The position numbers were made by a program, and so were the translations under genes. Positions 9,856-21,915 of a stretch of 64,000 nucleotides of DNA are shown piece after piece. Every line of letters begins with the position of its first letter. Position 1 is the first letter of the stretch. Origin of the DNA: Pseudomonas rhizophila (GTDB lineage: Bacteria; Pseudomonadota; Gammaproteobacteria; Pseudomonadales; Pseudomonadaceae); contig NZ_CP024081.1 in the NCBI RefSeq assembly GCF_003033885.1, positions 2,787,462 through 2,851,461 on the forward strand. Reading direction: 5' to 3'. Under the pieces are notes generated by a model. It saw only the letters and a list, made by a program, of their open reading frames with translations. It did not search any database and was not told where the DNA came from.

Positions 9856-10818
9856 ATGCACATATCGTCCGGTCGCTGGGTCTACGGCCTGTTCCTTGCC
9901 CTGCTGACCGCCCTGCTGTGGGGCATCCTGCCGATCAAGCTCAAGCAAGTGCTGCAGGTGATGGATCCGGTCACCGTGACCTGGTTTCGCTTGCTGGTGT
10001 CCGGTGGCTTGCTGTTCATCTACCTGACGGCCACTGGCCGTTTGCCCAGTCGCAAGGTGTTGGGCCCCCGGGGCGGCTGGCTGGTGGCGATGGCGGTGTT
10101 GGGGCTGGTCGGCAACTACGTGCTGTACCTGATGGGCCTCAATCGCTTGAGCCCCGGCACCGCGCAACTGGTGGTGCAGATGGGGCCGATCATGTTGCTG
10201 GTGGCCAGCCTGTTTGTGTTCAAGGAGCGTTTCAGCGTGGGACAGGGCATCGGCCTGCTGGTGTTGTTGATCGGCTTCACGCTGTTTTTCAACCAGCGCC
10301 TTGGCGAGCTGCTGACGTCCCTGAGCGACTACACTGCCGGGGTCTTGATGGTGTTGCTGGCGTCGACGGTCTGGACCTTCTATGCCCTGGGCCAGAAGCA
10401 ACTGCTGACGGTGTGGAATTCGTTGCAGGTGATGATGGTGATCTACCTGTTCTGCGCACTGCTGCTCACGCCCTGGGTGCATCCGCTGGAGGCGCTGCAA
10501 CTGAGTCCGCTGCAAGGCTGGCTACTGCTTGCTTGCTGCCTCAATACCCTGATTGCCTACGGCGCCTTTGCCGAGGCCCTGGCTCACTGGGAGGCGTCGC
10601 GGGTCAGCGCGACCCTGGCGATCACGCCGTTGGTGACCTTCGCTGCGGTGGCGTTGGCAGCCTGGTGGTGGCCTGACTACGTGCATGCCGAGCAGATCAA
10701 TCTGTTGGGGTATGGCGGGGCGGTGCTGGTGGTGTTGGGATCGGCATTGGTTGCCCTGGGGCCGTCGCTGATTGCCGGGCTCAGGGCCCGGCGTGAGCGA
10801 CTGGCTGTCGGGCGATAG
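9856..10818 (+). CDS. EamA/DMT-superfamily transporter (RarD-like)
   Basis: Starting at the ATG at 9856 (MHISSGRWVYGLFLALLTALL), the 320-residue product shows about ten hydrophobic segments in two repeats, the EamA drug/metabolite transporter pattern. The first helix contains LLTALLWGILPIKLK and the second half starts near DYTAGVLMVLLASTVWTFYALG. An upstream in-frame ATG at 9769 would add 29 soluble residues that do not resemble the family, so the internal start, preceded by GCGAGGG, is preferred. It is an inner-membrane permease; the substrate cannot be read from sequence. Confidence 0.88.
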   Translation: MHISSGRWVYGLFLALLTALLWGILPIKLKQVLQVMDPVTVTWFRLLVSGGLLFIYLTATGRLPSRKVLGPRGGWLVAMAVLGLVGNYVLYLMGLNRLSPGTAQLVVQMGPIMLLVASLFVFKERFSVGQGIGLLVLLIGFTLFFNQRLGELLTSLSDYTAGVLMVLLASTVWTFYALGQKQLLTVWNSLQVMMVIYLFCALLLTPWVHPLEALQLSPLQGWLLLACCLNTLIAYGAFAEALAHWEASRVSATLAITPLVTFAAVALAAWWWPDYVHAEQINLLGYGGAVLVVLGSALVALGPSLIAGLRARRERLAVGR

Positions 10819-10847
10819 ACCGCGACTGCAAGAAGAACCGCTTTTTT

Positions 10848-10935
10848 GTGGGAGCGAGCCTGCTCGCGATAGCGGTCTGGTCGTCGATAATGATGTCGAG
10901 CCGACCGGCCTCATCGCGAGCAGGCTCGCTCCCAC
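10848..10935. repeat. REPIN (GTGGGAGCGAGC family)
   Basis: Forward palindrome at 10848-10870 and inverted partner at 10913-10935, lying between the convergent 3' ends of the EamA transporter and fumC genes. Confidence 0.9.
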
Positions 10936-10983
10936 AGGTGGGTTGTGTTGAGCGCACGCTTTGCGTCCAACCAAGCACACATC

Positions 10984-12378
<1,395 letters not shown>

Positions 12379-12568
12379 CGGGTCAAACTCCTGTAGGTCT
12401 GAATGCACAGTTTAGGCCCTGAAGGGCGACACGGGTTCCCTCAATCATTTTTCGATCGTTTCGGCCCGTCAATCGGACGCGCAGAGCAATGGGGTTGAGG
12501 GCCGGCGTTTATTAGGCGCAGAATGATCGCCCTTGGGGTTTTACCTCGCCTGTAGAAAAGGAAACTCG

Positions 12569-13087
12569 ATGACCCGTCTTCGTGCCATCTGTACCGCAGT
12601 TGCTCTGGTGTGTGCCAGCAGTCCTGTTTTTGCCGATACCGCCAGCCACAACGCCAGTGCCGAAGAGTTCCTGACCCTGGCGCACGCCGACAAACTGGGT
12701 ACCCCGGTGTACATGCAAGTGCAGCAGATGTTTGCCCAGCGCTTTGAACAGACCAAGGCTCCCGAGTCGAAAAAAGCCACCCTCGAAACCTACCAGGCCA
12801 AGGCCAACGCCGCGCTGGATCAGGCCATCGGCTGGAAGAAGCTCAAGCCGGACATGGTCAAGCTTTACACCTCCAACTTCAGCGAGCCGGAACTCAAGGA
12901 ACTGGTGTCCTTCTACCGTTCGCCCCTGGGTAAGAAAGTCCTGGAAAAAATGCCCCAGCTGACCCAGCAATCGGCCCAGTTGACCCAGGCCAAGCTGGAA
13001 AGCGCGGTGCCGGTGGTCAACAAGCTGCTGGCGGACATGACCGCCGAGCTTGAGCCCAAAGCCGCCCCTGCCAAGAAAAAGCCGTAA
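12569..13087 (+). CDS. Secreted DUF2059 domain protein
   Basis: A 172-residue protein starts at the ATG at 12569, after an AAAAGGAA site. It carries a clear signal peptide (MTRLRAICTAVALVCASSPV, probable cleavage after VFA at residue 22) and a helical body with ELKELVSFYRSPLGKKVLEKMP, which is the hallmark of DUF2059. It ends in a lysine-rich tail (APAKKKP). The periplasmic function is unknown. It is followed after 12 bp by the BolA-like gene, with which it is probably co-transcribed. Confidence 0.88.
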   Translation: MTRLRAICTAVALVCASSPVFADTASHNASAEEFLTLAHADKLGTPVYMQVQQMFAQRFEQTKAPESKKATLETYQAKANAALDQAIGWKKLKPDMVKLYTSNFSEPELKELVSFYRSPLGKKVLEKMPQLTQQSAQLTQAKLESAVPVVNKLLADMTAELEPKAAPAKKKP

Positions 13088-13099
13088 GCGGAGCCCGGT

Positions 13100-13399
13100 A
13101 TGAGCATGCAACAACGCATCGAATCGACGCTCGGGCTGTTGCAGCCCGAACACCTGCAAGTGCTGGATGAAAGCCACATGCACAGCCGTGGGTTACAGAC
13201 CCACTTCAAGGCCGTGGTGGTCAGCCACCAGTTCGAGGGGCTCAATCGCGTCAAGCGTCATCAGAAGGTCTACGGCACGCTGGGCGAGCTGATGGGTGAG
13301 TTCCATGCGTTGGCGCTGCACACCTATACCCCCGAGGAATGGGCGCAGATCGATACAGCTCCGGCTTCGCCGACTTGTGCCGGTGGCAGCAAGCACTGA
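13100..13399 (+). CDS. BolA family protein
   Basis: The 99-residue protein has the BolA fold pattern: an N-terminal helix (MSMQQRIESTLGLLQPEHLQVLDESHMHS), then the beta-strand segment HFKAVVVSHQFEGLNRVKRHQKVYG with the conserved H-Q-x-V-Y motif. The C-terminal helix LMGEFHALALHTYTPEEW follows. BolA-like proteins work with monothiol glutaredoxins in iron-sulfur handling. Whether it is BolA proper or another family member cannot be told from sequence alone. A terminator follows at 13476. Confidence 0.9.
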   Translation: MSMQQRIESTLGLLQPEHLQVLDESHMHSRGLQTHFKAVVVSHQFEGLNRVKRHQKVYGTLGELMGEFHALALHTYTPEEWAQIDTAPASPTCAGGSKH

Positions 13400-13475
13400 T
13401 CTGCAGAGAATGACTGCTGTTGTAGCTGTTGTCGCTGCACTCCTGCAACCCCTCTGTTTTTTGTTAGAATCCGCA

Positions 13476-13503
13476 ACGCGCCTCACGGGGCGCGTTTTTT
13501 TTC
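13476..13503 (+). terminator. Rho-independent terminator after the bolA-like gene
   Basis: A 7-bp stem (ACGCGCC/GGCGCGT) with a six-base loop is followed by a run of eight T. It separates the DUF2059-bolA unit from trhO. Confidence 0.8.
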
Positions 13504-13549
13504 GCATCCGGTTCACCCTTTGCGAGGGTAGCCACCTGGAGAAATACCC

Positions 13550-14491
13550 ATGACACCATCCATTGTCGTGGCGGCACTGTATAAGTTCGTCACCCTTGAA
13601 GATTACGTCGAGCTGCGTGAGCCATTGCTCAAGGCCATGCTCGACAACGGCATCAAAGGCACGCTGCTGATCGCCGAAGAAGGCATCAACGGCACCGTTT
13701 CCGGCACTCGCGAAGGCATCGACGGATTGCTGGCCTGGCTCAAGAACGACCCGCGCATGATCGACATCGACCACAAGGAGTCGTACTGCGATGAGCAGCC
13801 GTTCTATCGCACCAAGGTCAAGCTCAAGAAGGAAATCGTCACCCTCGGCGTCGAAGGCGTGGATCCCAACAAACAGGTTGGCACTTATGTCGAACCGCAG
13901 GACTGGAACGCACTGATCAGCGATCCGGAAGTCTTGCTGATCGACACGCGCAACGACTACGAAGTGTCCATCGGCACCTTTGAAGGCGCGATCGACCCCA
14001 AGACCACCAGCTTTCGCGAGTTCCCCGAGTACATCAAAGCCAACTTCGACCCGGCCAGGCACAAGAAAGTCGCGATGTTCTGCACCGGTGGCATTCGCTG
14101 CGAAAAAGCTTCCAGCTACATGCTCGGCCAGGGTTTCGACGAGGTCTATCACCTCAAGGGCGGCATCCTGAAGTACCTTGAAGAGGTGCCTCAGGAAGAA
14201 ACCAAATGGCGCGGCGACTGCTTCGTGTTCGATAACCGCGTGACCGTTCGCCATGACCTTAGCGAAGGCGACTACGATCAGTGTCATGCCTGTCGTACAC
14301 CGGTGAGCGTAGAGGACCGTGCTTCGGAGCACTACGTGCCAGGCATCAGTTGCCCGCATTGCTGGGACAAGCTGAGCGAGAAGACCCGGCGCAGCGCCAT
14401 CGACCGGCAAAAGCAGATCGAACTGGCCAAGGCCCGCAACATGCCGCATCCGATCGGCTACAACTATAAGCAATCACCTTCCGAGGCTTGA
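13550..14491 (+). CDS. trhO: tRNA uridine(34) 5-hydroxylase, rhodanese family
   Basis: The 313-residue protein has an N-terminal acylphosphatase-like domain (about 1-110), a rhodanese domain with the active-site loop [11 protein letters not shown] (catalytic Cys about 178), and a C-terminal cysteine-containing region ([21 protein letters not shown]). This is the YceA/TrhO architecture. The enzyme installs the 5-hydroxyl on U34 of several tRNAs in an oxygen-dependent manner. It is followed 3 bp later by the DsbA-family gene. Confidence 0.93.
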   Translation: MTPSIVVAALYKFVTLEDYVELREPLLKAMLDNGIKGTLLIAEEGINGTVSGTREGIDGLLAWLKNDPRMIDIDHKESYCDEQPFYRTKVKLKKEIVTLGVEGVDPNKQVGTYVEPQDWNALISDPEVLLIDTRNDYEVSIGTFEGAIDPKTTSFREFPEYIKANFDPARHKKVAMFCTGGIRCEKASSYMLGQGFDEVYHLKGGILKYLEEVPQEETKWRGDCFVFDNRVTVRHDLSEGDYDQCHACRTPVSVEDRASEHYVPGISCPHCWDKLSEKTRRSAIDRQKQIELAKARNMPHPIGYNYKQSPSEA

Positions 14492-14494
14492 ACC

Positions 14495-15130
14495 ATGGCG
14501 CCACGCCTGCTCTATGTGATGGACCCGATGTGTTCCTGGTGCTGGGGTTTTGCGCCGGTTGCCGAGGCACTGGTCGAGCAGGCGCAGGCCGCCGGGGTAG
14601 AACTGCACCTGGTGGTGGGCGGTTTGCGCACCGGCAGCGGTTCGGCCCTGGAGCCGACCACCCGACGCTACATCCTCGAGCATTGGCAGGCCGTCACCCA
14701 GGCCACCGGCCAGACGTTCAAGCTTGAAGGGGCGCTGCCGGACGGTTTTGTCTATGACACCGAACCGGCCTGCCGGGCACTGGTGACGGCCCGTGGCCTG
14801 GCGCCGGACCTGGCCTGGAAACTGTTGAAGCTGATCCAGCAGGCGTTTTATGTCGAGGGTCGTGATGTGACCCACGCCAGCGTCCTGGTGGAACTGGCCG
14901 AACAGGCTGGACTGCCACGCATCGAGTTCGCCGCAGCCTTTGACCGCGCCGAGCAACATGCGGCCACTGCCGCGGATTTCACCTGGGTGCAGGATCTTGG
15001 CATCGCGGGTTTTCCTACGCTGCTGGCCGAGCGTGACGGTCAATTGGCCTTGCTTACCAACGGCTACCAGCCCCTGAGCCAGTTGTCTCCGCTGTTGGGC
15101 CGCTGGCTGGAGCGCGCGGCCTGTGCCTGA
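14495..15130 (+). CDS. DsbA family protein (thioredoxin fold)
   Basis: This 211-residue protein has no signal peptide and carries CSWC at residues 12-15 (MDPMCSWCWGFAP) followed by a helical insert and a GIAGFPTLL cis-Pro region. This places it in the cytoplasmic DsbA-like/FrnE-type thiol oxidoreductases. It starts 3 bp after trhO and its end overlaps the ABC transporter start by 8 bp, so the three genes look translationally coupled. The substrate is unknown. Confidence 0.85.
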   Translation: MAPRLLYVMDPMCSWCWGFAPVAEALVEQAQAAGVELHLVVGGLRTGSGSALEPTTRRYILEHWQAVTQATGQTFKLEGALPDGFVYDTEPACRALVTARGLAPDLAWKLLKLIQQAFYVEGRDVTHASVLVELAEQAGLPRIEFAAAFDRAEQHAATAADFTWVQDLGIAGFPTLLAERDGQLALLTNGYQPLSQLSPLLGRWLERAACA

Positions 15131-16940
15131 CCGGGCGGATGACGTATCCCCTGGGCAGCGCGTCGACCGCTTGAGCTGGGCAGAAATCCGCCGTCTGGCC
15201 CTTAAACACAAGAAAGCCCTGTGGATCGCCAACGGCGTGGCCGTGCTGGCGACGCTGTGCAGCGTACCGATCCCGCTGCTGCTGCCGCTTTTAGTGGACG
15301 AAGTGCTGCTGGGCCAGGGCGACGCGGCATTGAAGGTCATGAACCATGCGTTGCCCAGCGGCTGGCAAAGCGCGGCCGGTTATATTGGCCTGATGCTGGT
15401 GGTGACCCTGGTCCTGCGATGCGGCGCTTTGCTGTTCAACGTGCTGCAGGCGCGATTGTTCGCCAGGCTGGCCAAGGACATCGTCTATCGCATTCGCGTC
15501 CGATTGATCGAACGGCTCAAACGTATTTCCCTGGGCGAGTACGAAAGCCTGGGCAGCGGTACCGTGACCACACACCTGGTCACCGACCTGGACACGCTTG
15601 ATAAATTCGTCGGCGAAACCCTCAGTCGTTTCCTGGTGGCGATGCTGACACTGGTGGGCACTGCCGGCATTCTGGTGTGGATGCACTGGCAACTGGCGCT
15701 GCTGATCCTGTTGTTCAACCCGTTGGTGATCTACGCCACGGTCCAGTTGGGCAAACGGGTCAAGCACCTCAAGAAGCTGGAGAATGACAGCACCTCGCGC
15801 TTCACCCAGGCCCTGACCGAAACCCTGGATGCCATCCAGGAGGTGCGTGCCGGTAACCGCCAGGGTTATTTCCTGGGTCGATTGGGGACACGGGCCAGGG
15901 AGGTCCGTGATTACGCAGTGAGTTCACAGTGGAAAACCGATGCCTCGAACCGCGCCAGCGGTTTGCTGTTTCAGTTTGGTATCGATATTTTCCGCGCAGC
16001 GGCGATGCTCACCGTACTGTTCTCCGACCTCTCCATCGGCCAGATGCTGGCGGTGTTCAGCTACCTGTGGTTCATGATCGGACCGGTGGAGCAACTGCTC
16101 AATCTGCAGTACGCGTTTTATGCCGCCGGGGGCGCATTGTCGCGGATCAACGAGTTGTTGGCCCGTGCCGACGAACCGCAATACACCGGCAGTGTTAACC
16201 CGTTCCAGGGGCGTGCCACCGTGGGTATCGAAGTTCAGGGGCTGAGTTTCGGCTACGGCGACGAACTGGTGCTGAACCAGATGAACCTGTCGATTGCCCC
16301 CGGTGAGAAAGTCGCGATTGTCGGGGCCAGCGGGGGTGGCAAAAGTACCTTGGTCCAGTTGCTGTTGGGGCTGTACACGCCGCTGGCCGGGACTATCCGT
16401 TTCGGCGGTTCGACTCAGCAGGAAATCGGCCTGGAAACCGTGCGCGACAATGTTGCCGTGGTCCTGCAGCATCCCGCGCTGTTCAACGACACGGTACGGG
16501 CCAACCTGACCATGGGCCGCGAGCGCACGGACGAGGCCTGCTGGCAGGCACTGGAAATCGCCCAACTGCACCAGACGATCATAAGTTTGCCCAACGGTCT
16601 GGACAGCATCGTCGGCCGTTCCGGCGTGCGTCTGTCCGGCGGCCAGCGCCAGCGCCTGGCCATTGCCCGGATGGTGCTGGCCGAGCCCAAGGTGGTGATC
16701 CTCGACGAGGCGACGTCGGCGCTGGACGCCGCCACCGAGTACAACCTGCACCAGGCGCTGGCGCGGTTCTTGAGCAACCGTACCACCTTGATCATCGCGC
16801 ACCGGTTGTCGGCCGTGAAGCAGGCCGACCGGGTGCTGGTGTTCGACGGCGGACAAATCGCCGAGGATGGCGACCATCAGCAACTGATTGCGGACGGTGG
16901 TTTATACGCCAAGCTCTACGGGCATCTGCAGCAGCATTGA
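15123..16940 (+). CDS. ABC transporter, fused permease/ATPase (exporter type)
   Basis: Starting at a GTG that overlaps the previous gene, this 605-residue protein has an N-terminal six-helix transmembrane domain (about 40-320) and a C-terminal nucleotide-binding domain: Walker A GASGGGKST (about 401-409), signature LSGGQRQR (about 504), Walker B VVILDEATSAL (about 524) and H-loop IAHRLS. The layout is that of homodimeric MsbA-like exporters. The substrate is unknown; the coupling to a thiol oxidoreductase could hint at a redox or peptide substrate, but that is inference. It ends 10 bp from the convergent toxin gene with no visible terminator. Confidence 0.88.
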   Translation: MPDRADDVSPGQRVDRLSWAEIRRLALKHKKALWIANGVAVLATLCSVPIPLLLPLLVDEVLLGQGDAALKVMNHALPSGWQSAAGYIGLMLVVTLVLRCGALLFNVLQARLFARLAKDIVYRIRVRLIERLKRISLGEYESLGSGTVTTHLVTDLDTLDKFVGETLSRFLVAMLTLVGTAGILVWMHWQLALLILLFNPLVIYATVQLGKRVKHLKKLENDSTSRFTQALTETLDAIQEVRAGNRQGYFLGRLGTRAREVRDYAVSSQWKTDASNRASGLLFQFGIDIFRAAAMLTVLFSDLSIGQMLAVFSYLWFMIGPVEQLLNLQYAFYAAGGALSRINELLARADEPQYTGSVNPFQGRATVGIEVQGLSFGYGDELVLNQMNLSIAPGEKVAIVGASGGGKSTLVQLLLGLYTPLAGTIRFGGSTQQEIGLETVRDNVAVVLQHPALFNDTVRANLTMGRERTDEACWQALEIAQLHQTIISLPNGLDSIVGRSGVRLSGGQRQRLAIARMVLAEPKVVILDEATSALDAATEYNLHQALARFLSNRTTLIIAHRLSAVKQADRVLVFDGGQIAEDGDHQQLIADGGLYAKLYGHLQQH

Positions 16941-16950
16941 TCGCCAGGGA

Positions 16951-19900
16951 TCAATCGGATTCGGTTGAAGAGCTCATTTCAGTTGCCGGACGCTTACGGC
17001 GCTGTCCCCAGATGACGTTCAACGCAGCGGCTCCGCGCTCATGACCGAACTCCTTCATGACAATCGCGCAGGATTCGCAAGGAGGCAGGGTGGTGGCAAG
17101 CGTGATCGACTTGATGTCTTCAGGGTTTGGATACTTTTCGCTGATGTAGGCAATCAGTTTGCTTTCACTGTCCGCAGAGGTCACTCGACTGAGCCTGTCC
17201 GAGGTGCCCGGAGCATCCATCAGATGAGGGATAGCGAGCAATTTTCCATCGGCGCTCAGAGTGAGGGAGGCAGGGTCAATCGCGTTCCTGATGCCATCAA
17301 CATTGAAGTAAGTGGCCTCTTTGACGTTGACTTGCGTATAGCCACTGTGGGATTTGAACAGCGGCAGGTGCTGGGTGTAGTCCTCGATTCCGGAAACACT
17401 GACATATATTTCGTTGTTTCCGGATGCCGTGATGACGTGGGCAAAAGCTATGTTCTTTTGATTTTTGGTCGGAAGGGTTTTTTGCAGTTCTCGCATGGCG
17501 TCATTGATGGTCACCGCTCGGGTGGTGGATTGAGACGGGCCGGCAATGGACGGCGATGTAAAAAGCGCGTTGAAGATGCTTGCGGTTGATTTTTGTATGG
17601 CTTCGGGCGCTTGTGTGGTGGGTTGCCACACGGCTGCTCCGTTAGGCAAATCAGAGACAATCATCCTGGTGCGACGATCGAATAACACCGCCTCGGCGGG
17701 GTAGGTACTGACTTTCAACCACTTCATATTGGAGGGTGGATGGCTCGGTGCGCCAATGGGTATCGAAATTTCATCGATCTTGTCCAGTGCCCGTTCGACC
17801 TGGTCTCTGCCGTAGATTCGCGCGGCGTTGTTGGCGTTCAACGAACCGATATAAACCCGTTGCAGCTCTTCTCCCAAAGAGCCGGGCGTCAGGTCGCTTG
17901 GGCCAAGCCTTTTCAGGCTCAGAGCAGCCTCGACACTCTCAGTGGAGAGCAATCTGGTCATGTAATAATCATCCGTGTTCAAGCGGGTGAATATGTACGT
18001 GAACTGCTCATCGATCGAGGGAATGATGAGCGCGCCGGTTTGATGGATATCGTCAATTTTTTCTGCCGAACCGGTTACTTTGATGCCACCGTACAGACCG
18101 GTTTGAAATTCCAGGGTCGCCGTAATGGTTTCTCTGGGGATGGGGACTCTGCTGGAGAGACCGATCCATTGCGGTTTGCCTTTGTAGGTGTTGAGCTTGC
18201 CGTCCTTGAGTTCATAGATTTTCCCTTCGAAGGCGAGCAGGGCGCGATCGTTGGGATGCTTGGGCGTGGAGGGATAGAACGTTGCGTCACCAAACCAGGG
18301 CGCCCAGCTTAACTCAGTGCTGAACTCGCCCGCGGGTGGGCGCTCGGCAGGTTTGTCTTGCACTACATACCTGGTTTTGCACGCCTCATCCGGCGCACGA
18401 CGAACACGGCACGCCAGTTTCCTGAAGGGTGGATTGTCATCCCGGTGGCTGATGCGACGCAGGGTTCCGGCCTTCAAACGATAGGGCACGCCATCCACAT
18501 AGAAGAGGCGGCTGCCATCGGCTTCAAGCACTTCTAGTACCCGGGCATTTTCCGGTAACTCAACGAGGGTCTCGGTGTCGGTTTGCGCCCGTGTGTTGAA
18601 GTGGGAGCGGCCCGGTGACACGTCAGCACCCAGCCCAGGGCCGTAAGGCCTGGACGATAAAGGGTCAATCAAACGGTAATCGGCGCTGCCTGTGGCTGTG
18701 GTGTTGCGCACAGGAACATCGTCAGCTCCGCGCACAGTGCTCAACTGGTCATTCATTGTCAGTGGACGCCAGCGGCCCGGGTCCGTGGCTTGGGCCATGC
18801 CTTGGACGAAATCGTATTGGCCGGCGCGCCCGGACAACGTCTTGAGACTCAGATAGCCCTTTTTACTGAACCTGTACACGCTCTGGCTGCCTGCCCGTAG
18901 CAAGGACGCAATGCCGTCGAGCGGGTTCAGGGTGGCGTTGAGCAAACTACCTGTCAGCGTTGCAAAGGCAGGCAGTGCTTTGCCAATGCTCAACTTGCCC
19001 GCGGCGCTGACCAACTTCAGCGAGCCTGACGCAAACTTGCCCATGGGCCGGGCGAATGCAACAAAATCTGTGAACAGGCCAAAGGCTCCACTCACCAGGC
19101 GATCACGGTCCCCCGAAGCCAAGTCTTCGATACTGCCCCAGAAGGGCACAAACATTTTGAGGATTTCCAGGTTTTTTTCACGCCTGGCCTTTTGACGGTC
19201 GAATTCGGTTTCGCCATAACAACTGTCGTAGAGCTGTTTTTCGTCAACGAAAAGCAGCTTCTCGCAAATGTACCGGGCCAGGTCCAGGGTGACTTTCGAC
19301 TCCAATGTCCGCGGTAGGGTGTGGTTGGCGTCGCTATTGTTCGATTCGCCGAACGTGCCGCCAAGTGGGTCCAGGATGGCTTGGCATTCTTTGTGAGCGC
19401 CGGGGAGGGTGCCTTTTACGTGGGCATCCCAATCGAACGGAAGGGTTTTATGGCGAAGAACATCCACACTCACTGCCGAGCCGCGGCTGATTCTCCACTT
19501 TTCGATTTTGCGCTCTGCGCCAATATGGTGTGGCTGAATATCCGGTCGTGGGCGGATCACCCCAGCCCGCGGGAGCAGTTCGTAGTACGAGGTTTTGCGC
19601 TGGCTCGTCGTTTCCAGGATGAAGCCATTACGCGCGCGCAGGGGCAGCGTCTTATCTTCGGATTCATTGTTTGCTTCAATGCCCGTGGTTTCTTTTCTGA
19701 GGGTGTAGACCTTTGTCACGCCGTACTCCAGGGCTTGGCGATCAGCCAGGGGTAGGGATGCGAGCAGGTGGGTGATCAACGTGCGATAGGAACTTCTGAT
19801 GAAGCTGAGGTAGATGTCGAAATGGGTTTTGAACGTTTGCTCGATATCGGGGAGCTTCCTGTCCTGCTGGGCAATAGCGCTAAAGCCGGGCGCGGCAAAG

Positions 19901-21614
19901 TTAGTCTTTAGGGTCGTATCGTGGTCGATCTTGAACCAGACATCGGTGATGACTTTTCCATCGGGCCGGGTGACGAACCATTTATGCTCAGTGAGTTGGC
20001 CGGCTGCATACACATCCGTGAATGTGTAGGTTTGGGGGGCGAGTCTTGCGATGGGGCCGCTGAGCCGAGTCACGGGGGCGGCATAAGTGCTGGCCTCCTT
20101 CACCAGCTTCCTGCCATCCGTCACGAACCGGCCGTCTGCGAAGAGCTTCGCCATTTTAAGCCGGGCGATGTTCAGCCTCTCGGGGGGGCGGCTATCCAGC
20201 CAGTTGACCGCCCGGGTCATGCTATCGATGGTGAAGTCGAGCTTTTCTGCAGCAGTCTGTATGTCCTGCAGGGTGTAGTGCCCGTCGGCCTTATGGGCAA
20301 CCAGGCCGTTTGTCACGGCCCATTCCAGCATGGGTTTCAATCTGGTCAGGGTGACCAGTTTCAGGTCATCAGCCGTGGCTTCACTGGCGTATTGGCCAGG
20401 GAAGTCGACCAGTTGCTGGAAACTCAGTCTTTGCAGCAACGTCGGGTCGATCGCGTCAGCAGACCCACACCATGAGCAAAATTTACCCAGACGGTGGAGC
20501 TTCGGTAAGGCAGTTGCGACGGTATATCGTGAATCTGGAAGTGCGGCGGGAACAAGGGTTGATAAAGACGCGCGAGCAGAATGGATTCGTTCACTGACGC
20601 GGCGCGTTTTGAAGACAGCAGATGCGCCTCGAACTCGGCCCGAATCTGCCCATAGCTTTTCCCCCAGTTGGACGAACGTTGCCACGGGTAACCGGCGATA
20701 CTGTCCGGGCTCTCGTTTTGCCCGTTTTCAAGCCAAAGACGAATGGCGTGGGCGAGCAGCTTGGTGCATATCCCTGCAGCCGTGTCCTCACCGGGTCTGC
20801 CGCCAAACCATCCCAGCACTTGCAATAACCTGGTTGCCAGCTGCCGGGCGTTCGTCGATTGCAGAATAGCCTCCAGATACGCCGAAGGCTTCGCCCGGAT
20901 TTGCGTCGTCGTCAATGTGTCGATATCCGAAGCGCCGAGGTAGGCCAGCAATGGGGTGTGCGGCGTAGGCAGGAATTGACGCACTGTGTCAGTGATCAGG
21001 TTCTCAGTGTGGGAGCTCAGGGCGTCGATGTTTATTCCATGTCCAAGTCCCAGCGTGTGGTGAGCGCGTTTCTCTTCCAGCGCATTCATCGTGGCGTTGC
21101 GTTGCTCGGTGTTTTGCCGATTGCATGGGGTAATACCGTAAAACCAGGTCATTCGTGCAAATGTTACTTGGCCGTCGAAACGAATTTGCCCGCCCAATAG
21201 TCGAGCAGTTTTTTCAATCTTTGCAGGCAGCCCGTTCCAAGAGGGGTCGTTGTTCAGTGGAACCCGAATGGTGGTTTCTCTGTTCCTTGACAGTGTCTCG
21301 TAGAGGGCTTTGCCGTCTTTTAAAGTGACGATCAAGTGGTAATGAGGGGCGCTTAGCGTTTTGCACAGCGCCTGATAGTTTTTATCCTGGATGAGCGTGT
21401 GCAGTGCTCGTTGTCCGGTTTCATTTTCCAACGCCATGGGTGAACAAAGCCTGGGCTTGAGCAGGCTGTCGGCCAACGTCTGTAGCGGTATCTGATGGTT
21501 TCGAACGAGCGATAGCATGGCCTCGTAATCGCCCAGCAAACCCTGATGTTTCTCGGCATAAGAGGGTGTCGGGCTCAGACTCGTTGAAAGGCCGGGGGCG
21601 GCGGTAGATTGCAT
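16951..21614 (-). pseudogene. Giant DUF6543/dermonecrotic-type toxin with C-terminal deaminase domain, frameshifted
   Basis: Two overlapping minus-strand frames together make one protein. The first runs 21614 to 20424 (396 residues, start MQSTAAPGLSTSL, preceded by AGGAAA). The second is open from 20685 to 16951. Reading frame one up to about residue 383 (STVWVNFAHGV) and then frame two from SADAIDPTLLQRL gives a continuous 1554-residue product if one G is restored to the GGG (minus strand) at 20464-20466. The N-terminal half resembles the DUF6543 dermonecrotic-toxin region of large pseudomonad proteins. A hydrophobic stretch lies in the middle (FASGSLKLVSAAGKLS to GSLLNATLNPLDGI). The last 150 residues contain DSE (17164-17172) and PCESC (17068-17082), the D-x-E / P-C-x-x-C zinc site of the deaminase superfamily. 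It could be a true pseudogene, a phase-variable allele, or a sequencing error. Confidence 0.75.
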
Positions 21615-21915
21615 ATGGAGGTTTCCTGGTGATTAACGAACGTTTCTCTACGCGCCTCGATAAAGTGCAAGGTCTAGAGAAGTTCCGTATCAAAACAGTC
21701 CAGGCAAACCCGGGGTGGTAGATATGTATGGGGTGCAGGAAAGTTGTAACGGCGTTTGGCAATTACCAGGGTTTTATCACCGCTGTTGTCTCAGGCATCC
21801 AGGGGCATGGGGTGTCAAATAGTGTCCGGCCTCTTGCGGGGAGCTGCTACGCCTCCTAGTCTTGCGGGAATGAGCGGTCTGAATGCTGATCGCCTACGCC
21901 TATGCAAGGGATCTC
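21615..21915. other. Intergenic region between divergent toxin and GGDEF-EAL genes
   Basis: About 300 bp separate the divergent starts. The toxin-proximal part is AT-richer than the surrounding genes. No convincing promoter boxes, repeats or RNA gene were recognised; both genes' promoters presumably lie here. Confidence 0.4.

Noticed and set aside
9720..10676. 318-codon frame overlapping the EamA transporter gene
   Set aside because: Alternative frame with no membrane-helix pattern; the overlapping frame encodes a clear ten-helix transporter.
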